From contig NZ_JAQLOI010000003.1 of NCBI RefSeq assembly GCF_028204155.1, positions 1,426,001 to 1,490,000 of the forward strand: 64,000 nucleotides of DNA, read 5' to 3'. Below are positions 9,045 to 17,225 of this stretch, piece after piece. The translations under genes were made by a program, and so were the position numbers. Source of the stretch: Vibrio algarum (GTDB taxonomy: Bacteria; Pseudomonadota; Gammaproteobacteria; Enterobacterales; Vibrionaceae). A model generated the notes under the pieces. It was given only the letters and a program-made list of their open reading frames with translations. It was not told the DNA's origin and ran no database searches. Position 1 is the first letter of the stretch; every line of letters starts with the position of its first letter.

Positions 9045-10574
9045 ATGGAAATATCAAACGAAATGACAGCGAATAACCAACAAACAGAACTGGATCAGTT
9101 AGCGATGAGACCTTTTATTGACGCACATGAAATCACGCCGCATTTGTTAAACAAAGAAACGAAAAAAAGCCGTAAGTTATATGCCACACTTCATGATGCA
9201 ATAAAAGCGTCAGGTTTAGAAGACGGTATGACGATATCGTTTCATCACTCGTTCCGTGGTGGTGACAAAATAATTAATATGGTGATGAATGTCATCGCGC
9301 AAATGGGCTTTAAGAATCTAACTTTAGCGTCTAGTTCGCTTTCTAGCATTCATTCCCCTGTTGTAGGTCACATTAAAAATGGTGTGGTAAGCAAGATATA
9401 CACTTCAGGGATTCGAGGCGACTTGGCCGAAGAAATATCTAGAGGACTGCTTGCTGAACCAGTGCATATTCACTCACATGGCGGTCGAGTACATTTAATC
9501 AAAACTGGTGAACTAAAAATAGATGTCGCATTTTTAGGTGTATCTACTTGTGATGAGTTTGGTAACGCAAACGCAACCATGGGTAAATCTCGTTGTGGCT
9601 CTCTAGGTTACGCTAAAGTTGACGCAGAACACGCAAAAACTGTGATCATGCTGACCGAACAACTTGTACCGTTTCCTAATCTGCCAGCCTCCATAGGACA
9701 AGATACTGTAGATGCCATTGTTCAGGTTGAAGAAGTTGGTGATCCTTCTAAAATTGGTGGGGACGCAACGCGTTTGACAACCAATCCACGTGAACTACTT
9801 ATCGCAAGAAAAGCCGCTGATGTTATCGAACATTCGGGCTACTTTTTTGATGGTTTCTCGTTGCAAACCGGTTCTGGTGGTGCTTCATTAGCAGTCACTC
9901 GCTTTCTAGAAGACAAAATGGTTCGTAAAGACGTAACAGCGAGCTTTGGCTTAGGTGGTATTACTTCCACTATGGTTAACATGCACGAAAAAGGGTTGAT
10001 TAAAACCCTGCTAGATGTGCAATCTTTCGATTCTAGTGCTGCAGACTCATTAGCGAGAAATCCACGTCATATGGAAATATCGGCAAACCAATATGCAAAC
10101 CCTTCTTCGAAAGGTGCAGTTGTTGATCGCCTAGATGTGGTTATTTTGAGTGCACTAGAAATTGACACAAATTTCAACGTGAATGTTATTACCGGTTCCG
10201 ATGGTGTGATTCGTGGTGCTTCAGGTGGTCACAGTGATACAGCTGCTGCTGCAAACTTAACTATTATTGTTGCGCCATTGGTACGTGGCCGTATACCTAC
10301 GGTTGTAAATAAAGTATTGAATACTATTACGCCAGGATCGCAAATTGATGTCGTTGTAACGGATCATGGCGTGGCGGTAAACCCGATACGTACTGATGTG
10401 AAAACGCGTTTATTAAGAGCGGGTATTCCTGTGGTATCGATGGAAGACCTCCAACAACGTGCAGAGCTATTAACTGGTAAGGGTAAATCAATTCAATATC
10501 TAGACAAGGTAGTTGGGTATATTCGCTATCGTGATGGCTCGATTATCGATACCATCAAGCAGATAAAAGAATAA
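9045..10574 (+). CDS. citF: Citrate lyase alpha subunit (citrate:acetyl-ACP transferase)
   Basis: CitF exchanges the acetyl group on CitD for citrate to give citryl-ACP. The 509-residue length is standard. Family blocks include SFHHSFRGGD, HIHSHGGRVHL, LGVSTCDEFGNANATMG, SFGLGGITSTMVNMH, GASGGHSDTAA and VVTDHGVAVNP. It lies 9 bases downstream of citE and 3 bases upstream of citX, so all four genes are probably on one transcript. Confidence 0.97.
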   Translation: MEISNEMTANNQQTELDQLAMRPFIDAHEITPHLLNKETKKSRKLYATLHDAIKASGLEDGMTISFHHSFRGGDKIINMVMNVIAQMGFKNLTLASSSLSSIHSPVVGHIKNGVVSKIYTSGIRGDLAEEISRGLLAEPVHIHSHGGRVHLIKTGELKIDVAFLGVSTCDEFGNANATMGKSRCGSLGYAKVDAEHAKTVIMLTEQLVPFPNLPASIGQDTVDAIVQVEEVGDPSKIGGDATRLTTNPRELLIARKAADVIEHSGYFFDGFSLQTGSGGASLAVTRFLEDKMVRKDVTASFGLGGITSTMVNMHEKGLIKTLLDVQSFDSSAADSLARNPRHMEISANQYANPSSKGAVVDRLDVVILSALEIDTNFNVNVITGSDGVIRGASGGHSDTAAAANLTIIVAPLVRGRIPTVVNKVLNTITPGSQIDVVVTDHGVAVNPIRTDVKTRLLRAGIPVVSMEDLQQRAELLTGKGKSIQYLDKVVGYIRYRDGSIIDTIKQIKE

Positions 10575-10577
10575 TCC

Positions 10578-11099
10578 ATGTATTCAGGCGTTCCTATTAC
10601 TCTAGAGCAGTTACTAGGCTCTAGAGAGCAACGAGCTTTTAGACAAAGAGTGTGGTTGGAAAACCATGCTCTACCTTTAATTAGCTTTACCATAAATATG
10701 GTAGGTGAAGTTAAAGTCAATGCTCTGGCCAAGGTGGCTTTCAAGCAAGGAATAAGCGCAATATTAGAATGTTGCGAACAATCTACTTTCTCTTTAAAAG
10801 AGACAAAAATAACAGAACAGAATACAGGTCTAGAATTTTTAGCGGCTGCTGAAAACACCACGAGTCTGCATCTAAAGTCATTAATGGTGTCGATCGAAGA
10901 CACCCATCCGCTAGGCCGTCTATTTGATATAGATATAATTGATATTAATGGCCATGCCTTGTCGAGGGATAGCATGTCGATGGATAGGAGACAATGCATC
11001 GTGTGTAGTAATGATGCGAAGATATGTTCGAGAAGCCGCCGCCACAGTAAACAGCTCATCATCGAAAAAATGACGGAAATGGTTCGCTCTACTCTATGA
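10578..11099 (+). CDS. citX: Holo-citrate lyase synthase CitX
   Basis: CitX (apo-citrate lyase phosphoribosyl-dephospho-CoA transferase) attaches the prosthetic group to Ser14 of CitD. The 173-residue protein shows the classical signature: ITLEQLLGSREQRA near the start, ISFTINM, EDTHPLGRLFDIDI, and a Cys/Arg tail RRQCIVCSNDAKICSRSRRH. It follows citF by 3 bases and is the last gene of the operon. The donor-synthesising partner CitG, often fused or adjacent, is not in this window and must be elsewhere. A divergent paralogue lies at 4386-4910. Confidence 0.95.
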   Translation: MYSGVPITLEQLLGSREQRAFRQRVWLENHALPLISFTINMVGEVKVNALAKVAFKQGISAILECCEQSTFSLKETKITEQNTGLEFLAAAENTTSLHLKSLMVSIEDTHPLGRLFDIDIIDINGHALSRDSMSMDRRQCIVCSNDAKICSRSRRHSKQLIIEKMTEMVRSTL

Positions 11100-11160
11100 T
11101 AAGTAACGTTAGTCTTAGAGATAATAAATTGATAGTGGGAACCATTCCTAATAAACTGTA

Positions 11161-11583
11161 GTGGTGTTACTTTTGTGGTTTATTAAATTGAAAAAATGGC
11201 TTCTGATTACTGTGGGTTGGTTGGCGACCGGGCTAGGGTTTCTTGGGGTTTTTCTCCCTATCTTACCGACTGTGCCATTTATACTGCTAGCGATGCTTTG
11301 CTTTAGCAAGAGTTCGCCTCGTTTTCAAATTTGGTTGCAGAACAATCAATATCTTGGGTCGACGGTGACTAGGATTAAACTGAACCAGGGTTTAACAGTA
11401 CGAGAAAAACAGAAAATTTTAATCTACAGCTGGCTATCAATTGTCACAACCATCGTATTTTTGTTAGAGCGCATAGAGTTGCAAGTCTTGCTTAGTATTA
11501 TTCTAGTTATCGAAACGTGGTTTATTCTACGGTACAAAACGTGTCAATCTACAGACAACGCCTCTACTTCTAGCTCTCTCTAA
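11161..11583 (+). CDS. DUF454 (YbaN-like) inner-membrane protein
   Basis: A 140-residue membrane protein similar to E. coli YbaN. It has the family segment GWLATGLGFLGVFLPILPTVPFILLA at about residues 20-45 (described by position), followed by CFSKSSPRF and two further hydrophobic helices near residues 92-124. Function is unknown in the family. It starts with GTG. The last 14 bases overlap the convergent patatin gene. The serine/threonine-rich tail is not part of the conserved domain. Confidence 0.85.
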   Translation: MVLLLWFIKLKKWLLITVGWLATGLGFLGVFLPILPTVPFILLAMLCFSKSSPRFQIWLQNNQYLGSTVTRIKLNQGLTVREKQKILIYSWLSIVTTIVFLLERIELQVLLSIILVIETWFILRYKTCQSTDNASTSSSL

Positions 11584-12436
11584 ATGCTTTATTTGCCGCA
11601 TCATACCCATATTGAATCATCTCTTCTGCACGATCAAATTCGAACGTACCACAGATGTTTTGGGGGATTTCTATAATTTTATCAGGTGGATAAGCCGCTA
11701 GTTTTTGACGGGCTATGGTACTTTGCATAGCATCGAATGCTTGGTTTGCAATATCAAAAGCGTCGAAATTAATATTGATAGACCCGATTACTGAGTCTTG
11801 CAGTTTGTCTATGTAATGACTTACCTTCTGTTGAATAGACCCTCTAGCGTGACTCGGTGTTATCTCTACGTTATCTGAAAGGGTGATGATATCGCCCCCT
11901 AAATTTACTGCTAAGGTTAAGTCTGTTTTATCTCCGAAAGTTGGTGCTATTGGAACAGGATTAAGCACACCTCCATCAATTAATTCTACACCGTCAATAT
12001 TGAATGGCGTAAAAAAGAGAGGGAGAGAAATAGATGCTCTAATAGCATCAAATAAAGGACCAGAGTTCAACCATACTTCTTTTTCTTCTTTCACATTGGC
12101 GGCAACTGCAGTAAAGGGTATAGCAAGGTCTTCAATTCGAGTATCGCCAATAAGGTCGACTAGAGTATTAATGATGCGGTCACCTTTAAATAATCCGCTT
12201 GATTGCCATGAGATATCTAATAACTTGGCCATCGAGACCTTATCTATGGCAGTCACCCATTCAACAAAGGGATCGAGCTTTCCAGCGGCATATATGCCAC
12301 CAATTAATGCGCCAGCTGAACAACCTGAAATTGAACGTATTTCGAAGTCATTTTCCAAAAGCCAATGAATAACGCCAATATGAGTTAACCCCCGAGCGCC
12401 GCCGCTACCTAAAACCAATGATACTGTTTTTGTCAT
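11570..12436 (-). CDS. Patatin-like phospholipase (RssA-type)
   Basis: A 288-residue cytoplasmic patatin-family hydrolase resembling E. coli RssA. It carries the oxyanion loop GSGGARG at residues 10-16, the nucleophile elbow GCSAG at about 38-42, and the catalytic-dyad aspartate in DGGVLNPVP near residue 153. No signal peptide is visible. The family hydrolyses acyl esters of lipids; the specific substrate is unknown. It is convergent with and overlaps the DUF454 gene by 14 bases. Confidence 0.9.
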   Translation of the reverse strand: MTKTVSLVLGSGGARGLTHIGVIHWLLENDFEIRSISGCSAGALIGGIYAAGKLDPFVEWVTAIDKVSMAKLLDISWQSSGLFKGDRIINTLVDLIGDTRIEDLAIPFTAVAANVKEEKEVWLNSGPLFDAIRASISLPLFFTPFNIDGVELIDGGVLNPVPIAPTFGDKTDLTLAVNLGGDIITLSDNVEITPSHARGSIQQKVSHYIDKLQDSVIGSININFDAFDIANQAFDAMQSTIARQKLAAYPPDKIIEIPQNICGTFEFDRAEEMIQYGYDAANKAFRES

Positions 12437-12624
12437 GAATACGTTTTTTATTAGTGCAAGTGGCGTAACTATACACCTATCTTTACGGAAACCGAAAAAT
12501 CAGCATCCAAAGTTGTAATTTAATTACATGTAAATGTGACTTGCATCTTGTATTGGGCCATTTATGTGATTATAATCACAATATAAAGAAAGTTAATTAC
12601 ATTTAATCAAGGTAGGAAAACAAT

Positions 12625-12762
12625 ATGGGACATGATCTAGGTGCTGCATACTTAAGCCAAATCATAGCTAAGCAAATGGTAGAAGAGGCAATCTACGGCA
12701 AGCCAACAACACCAAAAAGAAAATCTCGCGTAAAGGCGCTAGTAAAAAAACTTATTAAATAA
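12625..12762 (+). CDS. Small basic protein of unknown function (45 aa)
   Basis: A 45-codon frame starting MGHDLGAAYLSQIIAKQ and ending in a strongly basic tail rich in Lys and Arg. It has a good upstream AGGTAGG ribosome-binding region about 8 bases from the ATG, and a strong intrinsic terminator 5 bases after its stop, which together make a real gene likely. I do not recognise the family. The N-terminal half is amphipathic and the C-terminal third is basic, so membrane or nucleic-acid binding is possible but unsupported. It is flanked by genes on the minus strand, so it has its own promoter in the AT-rich 12437-12600 stretch. Confidence 0.7.
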   Translation: MGHDLGAAYLSQIIAKQMVEEAIYGKPTTPKRKSRVKALVKKLIK

Positions 12763-12766
12763 AAAC

Positions 12767-12794
12767 TGCCCCTCATGCTCAGGGGCATTTTTTT
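12767..12794. terminator. Strong bidirectional intrinsic terminator
   Basis: TGCCCCT and AGGGGCA pair over a 7-base loop, followed on the plus strand by seven Ts. On the minus strand the stem is followed by GTTTTTATTT. It can end the 45-aa gene and also the convergent glutaredoxin gene. Confidence 0.9.
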
Positions 12795-12838
12795 GTTCTT
12801 TATTTATAGAAATTAAAAATGTATCTAGAGAAATAAGT

Positions 12839-13402
12839 TTAGTCATTTTTCAATAATGGTTCTAAGTTGTCAGAACCACCGACATACTTACTGTGCAGCC
12901 AAATTTGAGGTACGGTAACTGGAGTTTTCTTACCAATGACGGCTTTTACTTCAGGGATCATTCGGTATAGTGCAGAACTGTCTTTTACAACATCGAAATA
13001 TTCATAGTCGATGTTAGCATCGTCGAGCATCTGTTTGGCCTTAACGCAAAAAGGGCAAGAGTCCTTACCAAAAACGATATTTCCTTTTAGGTCATCTCGT
13101 TTACTCCATTGGTCAATGACGGATTGAACGAGTACACCTCGGTTTAGTGCTTCCCCCTGACTAATAACTTTATTTTCTACAACAATTATAGGTGCATGCC
13201 ATGCGCCGAATTGAAGTGGTTCCCACCAGTGAGATAACCAATCTTTTACTTCCAGTTCTATAGGTACGCCTTTTAGTTCATTTTTAAAGGTGTCACTAAG
13301 TATATCTTTGGTTAAGGTACATTCTCCGCAGGGTATTTTGACACTAAAAGGCCCCCATTTTCCGCCCCAACGATATAAAGTTATTTTAATCGGTTGCGTC
13401 AT
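12839..13402 (-). CDS. Tandem thioredoxin-fold / glutaredoxin protein
   Basis: A 187-residue protein with two redox folds. The N-terminal half contains CGEC at about residues 25-28. The C-terminal half is a clear glutaredoxin: FGKDSCPFCVKAKQML with CPFC at about 116-119, a TVPQIWLHSKYVGGSDNLEPLL block with the cis-Pro loop and GG-D glutathione-binding motif. It probably reduces disulfides or glutathione mixed disulfides in the cytoplasm. No signal sequence is seen. The N-terminal domain is similar to glutaredoxin-associated domains in other Vibrionaceae; its role is not known. Confidence 0.85.
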   Translation of the reverse strand: MTQPIKITLYRWGGKWGPFSVKIPCGECTLTKDILSDTFKNELKGVPIELEVKDWLSHWWEPLQFGAWHAPIIVVENKVISQGEALNRGVLVQSVIDQWSKRDDLKGNIVFGKDSCPFCVKAKQMLDDANIDYEYFDVVKDSSALYRMIPEVKAVIGKKTPVTVPQIWLHSKYVGGSDNLEPLLKND

Positions 13403-13500
13403 ATTCTAGATTTCCGTAATTAAGGTGCTTGTTAGATAAGAAAGAAGAAATAGGGAAAAAATTTCGATAAGATTTATTTTAGATCTCGATAGACAGAGAA

Positions 13501-13522
13501 AGGCCAAACTGTTGTTTGGCCT
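13501..13522 (-). terminator. Hairpin downstream of porin gene
   Basis: AGGCCAAAC and GTTTGGCCT form a 9-bp stem with a 4-base loop, 52 bases after the porin stop. On the minus strand it is followed by TTCTCTG, a weak T tract. The right arm is part of the octamer repeat array, so several alternative arms exist. Confidence 0.6.
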
Positions 13523-13557
13523 TTTGGCCTTTTGGCCTTTTGGCCTTTTGGTCTTTT
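13518..13557. repeat. Octanucleotide tandem repeat (GGCCTTTT)
   Basis: Four perfect copies of GGCCTTTT followed by one GGTCTTTT copy lie directly beside the porin terminator stem and 16 bases from the porin stop. Such arrays arise by replication slippage and may vary in copy number. Confidence 0.95.
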
Positions 13558-13573
13558 ACCAATGTAATTTGTA

Positions 13574-14500
13574 TTAGAAATCGTAACGAATACCGGCTTG
13601 GAATTGGTTGTCTAGACTGTCGATTTGTTCAAATTTGTACCCAGCGTAAGTGCGCAGATTCGTAGTGAATTTATATACCCCCTCAATGGCGATGTTCTCT
13701 GCTTCATCCGATTTTTTAGAGGAGGCATCGTAATCACTCTTATTATAAACCGCGATAAAATCAGCCTTACCGAATGTGTATTTGGCTGATAATTCAAATG
13801 CCGTAGCATCATCGTCAGAGGCTTTACCAAAGGCTAAAAAAGCACCGAATGTAAAATCAGAAATCTTTACGTTACCCGCTAGGTTAAACTGACGGTCATC
13901 ATCGGTAGAAACGAAACCTGCTCCAACATCATAGGAGTCAAAAGAATAAAGAGCAGCGACACCTATACTCTGATCGCTGTCATCGGATTTTTGAGCCGCA
14001 AGGTAGTTTGCCTTTACAACTACGTCTCCAAATTGTCCGGCGTATAAAAAGTTAGCGTCACGTTTGTCTTTGTTACCGTCTGTTAGGTCAGCCGCATCTG
14101 CTCCAAAGGTCGCCATTGTATCTGTGATATCGGTAAGCATTACTTGAGCTGAGTCTTGCTTGCCGTACGAAAAATCACCAGCTTTTGAACTAACACCCGC
14201 AAAAACGTAACGATTATTGATCGTGCTTGAATCGCTAGTATTAAATTCAGCTTCATATTTACCAAAACCGTCTAACGATTCAGTAATTTTTGTTTTGCCT
14301 ACAACGTTCACACGGGCACGTGAAATATCATTAAATGAACTTGTCGACGAAGACTTATTATTATCTGAAATATTAAAGCGTGCTTCGGCACGTCCGCCAA
14401 TCATCAGTTCAGTATCATCACTTTGATATACCGTTGCTGCAAAAGATGAACCTGAAACCAACGCTGTAATTGAGGTAGCGATTAATGTTATTTGTTTCAT
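13574..14500 (-). CDS. Outer-membrane porin (Gram-negative general porin family)
   Basis: A 308-residue porin. A signal peptide ends at about residue 21 (SGSSFA-ATVYQS). The mature protein has alternating beta-strand patterns, DTELMIGGRAEARFN at the start, a GSDSTI-like loop region rich in Asp/Ser, and ends in GIRYDF with the C-terminal Phe needed for BAM assembly. It probably forms a trimeric diffusion pore. The 473 bases upstream lack genes, which fits a long regulated promoter region, and an AraC regulator begins on the other side. Confidence 0.9.
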   Translation of the reverse strand: MKQITLIATSITALVSGSSFAATVYQSDDTELMIGGRAEARFNISDNNKSSSTSSFNDISRARVNVVGKTKITESLDGFGKYEAEFNTSDSSTINNRYVFAGVSSKAGDFSYGKQDSAQVMLTDITDTMATFGADAADLTDGNKDKRDANFLYAGQFGDVVVKANYLAAQKSDDSDQSIGVAALYSFDSYDVGAGFVSTDDDRQFNLAGNVKISDFTFGAFLAFGKASDDDATAFELSAKYTFGKADFIAVYNKSDYDASSKKSDEAENIAIEGVYKFTTNLRTYAGYKFEQIDSLDNQFQAGIRYDF

Positions 14501-14973
14501 TTGACTGTCCTATGTTGAATATATTGGGTATTTGCCAATTATCTGATTGATTCCTACTGGCAATTACCACGCTCTAGTTATAGCTCTAGATTTTGCAACT
14601 GATTTTTAATTATTAAATGGAATTCTTCATGTGGAATTATGTCTAAAGAGGGTCGTTATTCCAAGATGGATTTTTTGCTGTGGTTGCAGAGTTCATGGCT
14701 ACTGATAGTTCACTAAGGTGGACTGGCACTATAGTCGGCATTGGTGGAAACACAATATAAATGGTGGCAGTAGAGTTCGTTGATAGAGTAGATGCGCAAA
14801 AGGTCCAGTTAAATTGTGATGATGATGTAATTGTAAACGAAACGAGAATATACCTGACTTTATTATGCGGTGTATTTTATTCGATGGAACTTATGTCGGG
14901 CTATTTTTTCAGCTAAGCTTGATTTCTACCAATTGGCAGTGGATGATGAAGAACTGTTTACTTTAATCAGCAA
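14501..14973. promoter_or_regulatory. Divergent gap between porin and AraC regulator
   Basis: No convincing gene is present in these 473 bases. The related blocks TTGCCAATT (near 14534), TGGCAATT (near 14559) and CCAATTGGCA (near 14928) are scattered through it and could be repeated sites for the adjacent AraC-type regulator. This is inference from motif recurrence only. Confidence 0.3.
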
Positions 14974-15765
14974 TTGCTTTTGAAAAACTCTCCTTATATC
15001 CACCCATCTTTGACGATAAACGAAGCCCCGTCTGATGTTTTCATGAACTTCGATGCATTTAGAGAAAACACAGAGACAAGATTGCATGCTCACGAATGGG
15101 GTCAGCTACAGGTTGTTACTGGTGGGTCATTAGAAATCATAGCCGAAGAGACTCGCTTCATCGCACCTCCCCACCTAGCGGTTTGGGTTCCCGCAAGGGC
15201 TGTGCATTATACGTTTAATCGCCGACCTTTAACTTACTGCTCAATCAATATAGATTCGGATAAATCCAGTTCTATGCCAGCACATACGTGTTTAGTCAGC
15301 GTGACGCCCATAGTTACCGCGATCATTGAAGATTTTAGAAAGCGGTCTGTCAACGTAGCGAAAACAACGCCTGACAAACGACTAGTTAACGTTTTATTAG
15401 ATCAGCTATATATCAGTAAAGAACAAAACCATTTTTTGCCAAATAGTCACCACAAGATGTTGCAACCTATACTAGCCGCTTTGGAACGAGATCCAACGGA
15501 TTCGGCATCACTCAAAATATGGGCGAGTAGGGTACATACTACAGAGCGGACACTAGCACGATATTGCCAAATTGAGTTGGGGATGAGTTTTACAGAATGG
15601 CGAATTAGATCAAAATATCTGCACTCTATGACGTTGCTTAAATCTGGTATGTCAGTCAAAGAGGTTGCTCTGACACTTGGTTATCAGCAGGCAAGTCCAT
15701 TTATTGCTATGTTTAAAAAATACGCAGGAGAAACCCCTGAGCAGTATAAAAATAGGTTAATTTAG
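14974..15765 (+). CDS. AraC-family transcription regulator with cupin sensor
   Basis: A 263-residue regulator. The N-terminal half is a cupin (HAHEWGQLQVVTGGSLEI; APPHLAVWVPARAVHYT) expected to bind a small ligand. The C-terminal half has two helix-turn-helix units (LKIWASRVHTTERTLARYC and VKEVALTLGYQQASPFIAMFKK) and ends GETPEQYKNRL, typical of AraC. The start is a TTG with no strong ribosome-binding site; the next TTG is two codons on. It is divergent from the porin gene, but a target cannot be assigned. Confidence 0.88.
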   Translation: MLLKNSPYIHPSLTINEAPSDVFMNFDAFRENTETRLHAHEWGQLQVVTGGSLEIIAEETRFIAPPHLAVWVPARAVHYTFNRRPLTYCSINIDSDKSSSMPAHTCLVSVTPIVTAIIEDFRKRSVNVAKTTPDKRLVNVLLDQLYISKEQNHFLPNSHHKMLQPILAALERDPTDSASLKIWASRVHTTERTLARYCQIELGMSFTEWRIRSKYLHSMTLLKSGMSVKEVALTLGYQQASPFIAMFKKYAGETPEQYKNRLI

Positions 15766-15998
15766 TGTGTGATGGTTATCTTTAGACTATGTCACCTAAG
15801 CTGTTGCGTTGGTTTCGTACTTAATTCCCCCATCACTATAGTTAAAACGAAAACCTAGTTGGATTTAGACCTTAAATTTCGTGGAGATGACGCATTTTAT
15901 GTCATTTTTAGGCAACGTTAGGCCGATAAGTTTTAAGTAACTTAATCGACCGATATTTTTTGTACAAACGGCATTTATTACAAATAGGTTAAACGTTG

Positions 15999-17027
15999 CT
16001 ATTTAACTTTCCAGAAAATCTCTTCATCAGCGCGAATAGGAACAACATGATCAGGCCCAAATGGCATGCTCTTATCAACTTTCCAAGTCTCTTTGATTAG
16101 CGTGACGCTGTCACTATTTCGAGGCAATTCATAAAAATCTGGTCCATTGTGGCTGGTAAATGACGCTAAATTTTCTAATTGGTTCTCTTTTTCAAACACT
16201 TCAGCGTACAGCTCTAAAGCCGCGTGAGCGGTGTAAGAGCCCGCGCAACCACAACTATTTTCTTTTTTGTCTTGCGCATGAGGTGCTGAATCCGTCCCAA
16301 TAAAGAATTTTTTATTACCACTTGTCGCAGCTTCGATAAGTGCTTGCTGGTGGATGTTGCGTTTCAGGATAGGTAAGCAAAATAAGTGTGGGCGTATACC
16401 ACCAACCAACATATGATTACGATTATACAGTAGGTGATGTGCTGTTATTGTAGCGGCTACATTGTCGCCAGCGTTTTTTACAAACTCAACGGCGTCAGCT
16501 GTTGTAATATGTTCACACACAATTTTAAGTTTATTGAATCTGGCCACAATAGGCGCAAGCACGGTGTCTAAAAAGACCTTTTCTCTATCAAAAATGTCTA
16601 CTTCATTTGTAGTGACCTCACCGTGAATAAGTAATAGCATTCCTACTTCTTCCATGGCTTCTAACACGGGATAAAGGTTTGGTATAGAAGTTACACCTGA
16701 ATCTGAATTTGTTGTCGCACCTGCTGGATATAGCTTTGCCGCCACAATTTTGCCAGAGTTCTTTGCTTCTTTAATGTCGCTCGGCGTTGTTTTATCCGTT
16801 AAATATAACGTCATTAATGGTTCGAAATGATCGCATGTGGTGTGTTGCTTAATTCGGTCATAATACGCTAATGCTAAATCTGTATTTGTTATAGGTGGAA
16901 TAGTGTTTGGCATTATGATTGCGCGGCCATTGTAGCGGCTTATATCGCGGACAGTATCAGCTAATACCACCCCATCACGTAAGTGGACATGCCAGTCGTC
17001 TGGACGAGTAATGGTTAGATTTGTCAT
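15999..17027 (-). CDS. pyrC: Dihydroorotase
   Basis: PyrC cyclises N-carbamoyl-aspartate to dihydroorotate in pyrimidine synthesis. The 342-residue protein matches the E. coli-type class: metal-binding DDWHVHLRDG near residues 11-20, KLYPAGATTNSDSGV with the carbamylated-lysine region, LLIHGEV, CEHITT, and FIGTDSAPHA with the catalytic Asp. Length is normal. It stands alone and is convergent with the AraC gene. Confidence 0.97.
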   Translation of the reverse strand: MTNLTITRPDDWHVHLRDGVVLADTVRDISRYNGRAIIMPNTIPPITNTDLALAYYDRIKQHTTCDHFEPLMTLYLTDKTTPSDIKEAKNSGKIVAAKLYPAGATTNSDSGVTSIPNLYPVLEAMEEVGMLLLIHGEVTTNEVDIFDREKVFLDTVLAPIVARFNKLKIVCEHITTADAVEFVKNAGDNVAATITAHHLLYNRNHMLVGGIRPHLFCLPILKRNIHQQALIEAATSGNKKFFIGTDSAPHAQDKKENSCGCAGSYTAHAALELYAEVFEKENQLENLASFTSHNGPDFYELPRNSDSVTLIKETWKVDKSMPFGPDHVVPIRADEEIFWKVK

Positions 17028-17225
17028 GCTTAATTTGCTCCACTTTTATAACAGGTGATTATGAATGCCTATGCTGACCTGAAATAATAGGTAGGAACAG
17101 TTTAGGCGTCAGGATAATATTAGAAAAAGTATTGTATTTCATTAAATTTTTATGAGTAAATGGATTAAAAGTAAACGTTTGCGCATTTTTTAATGATGTA
17201 GACAAATAATATGCAAGGAAACCCG

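Noticed and set aside
14761..14916. 51-codon frame in the porin-AraC gap
   Set aside because: Weak start signal, no recognisable features, and it lies in a region better explained as regulatory.
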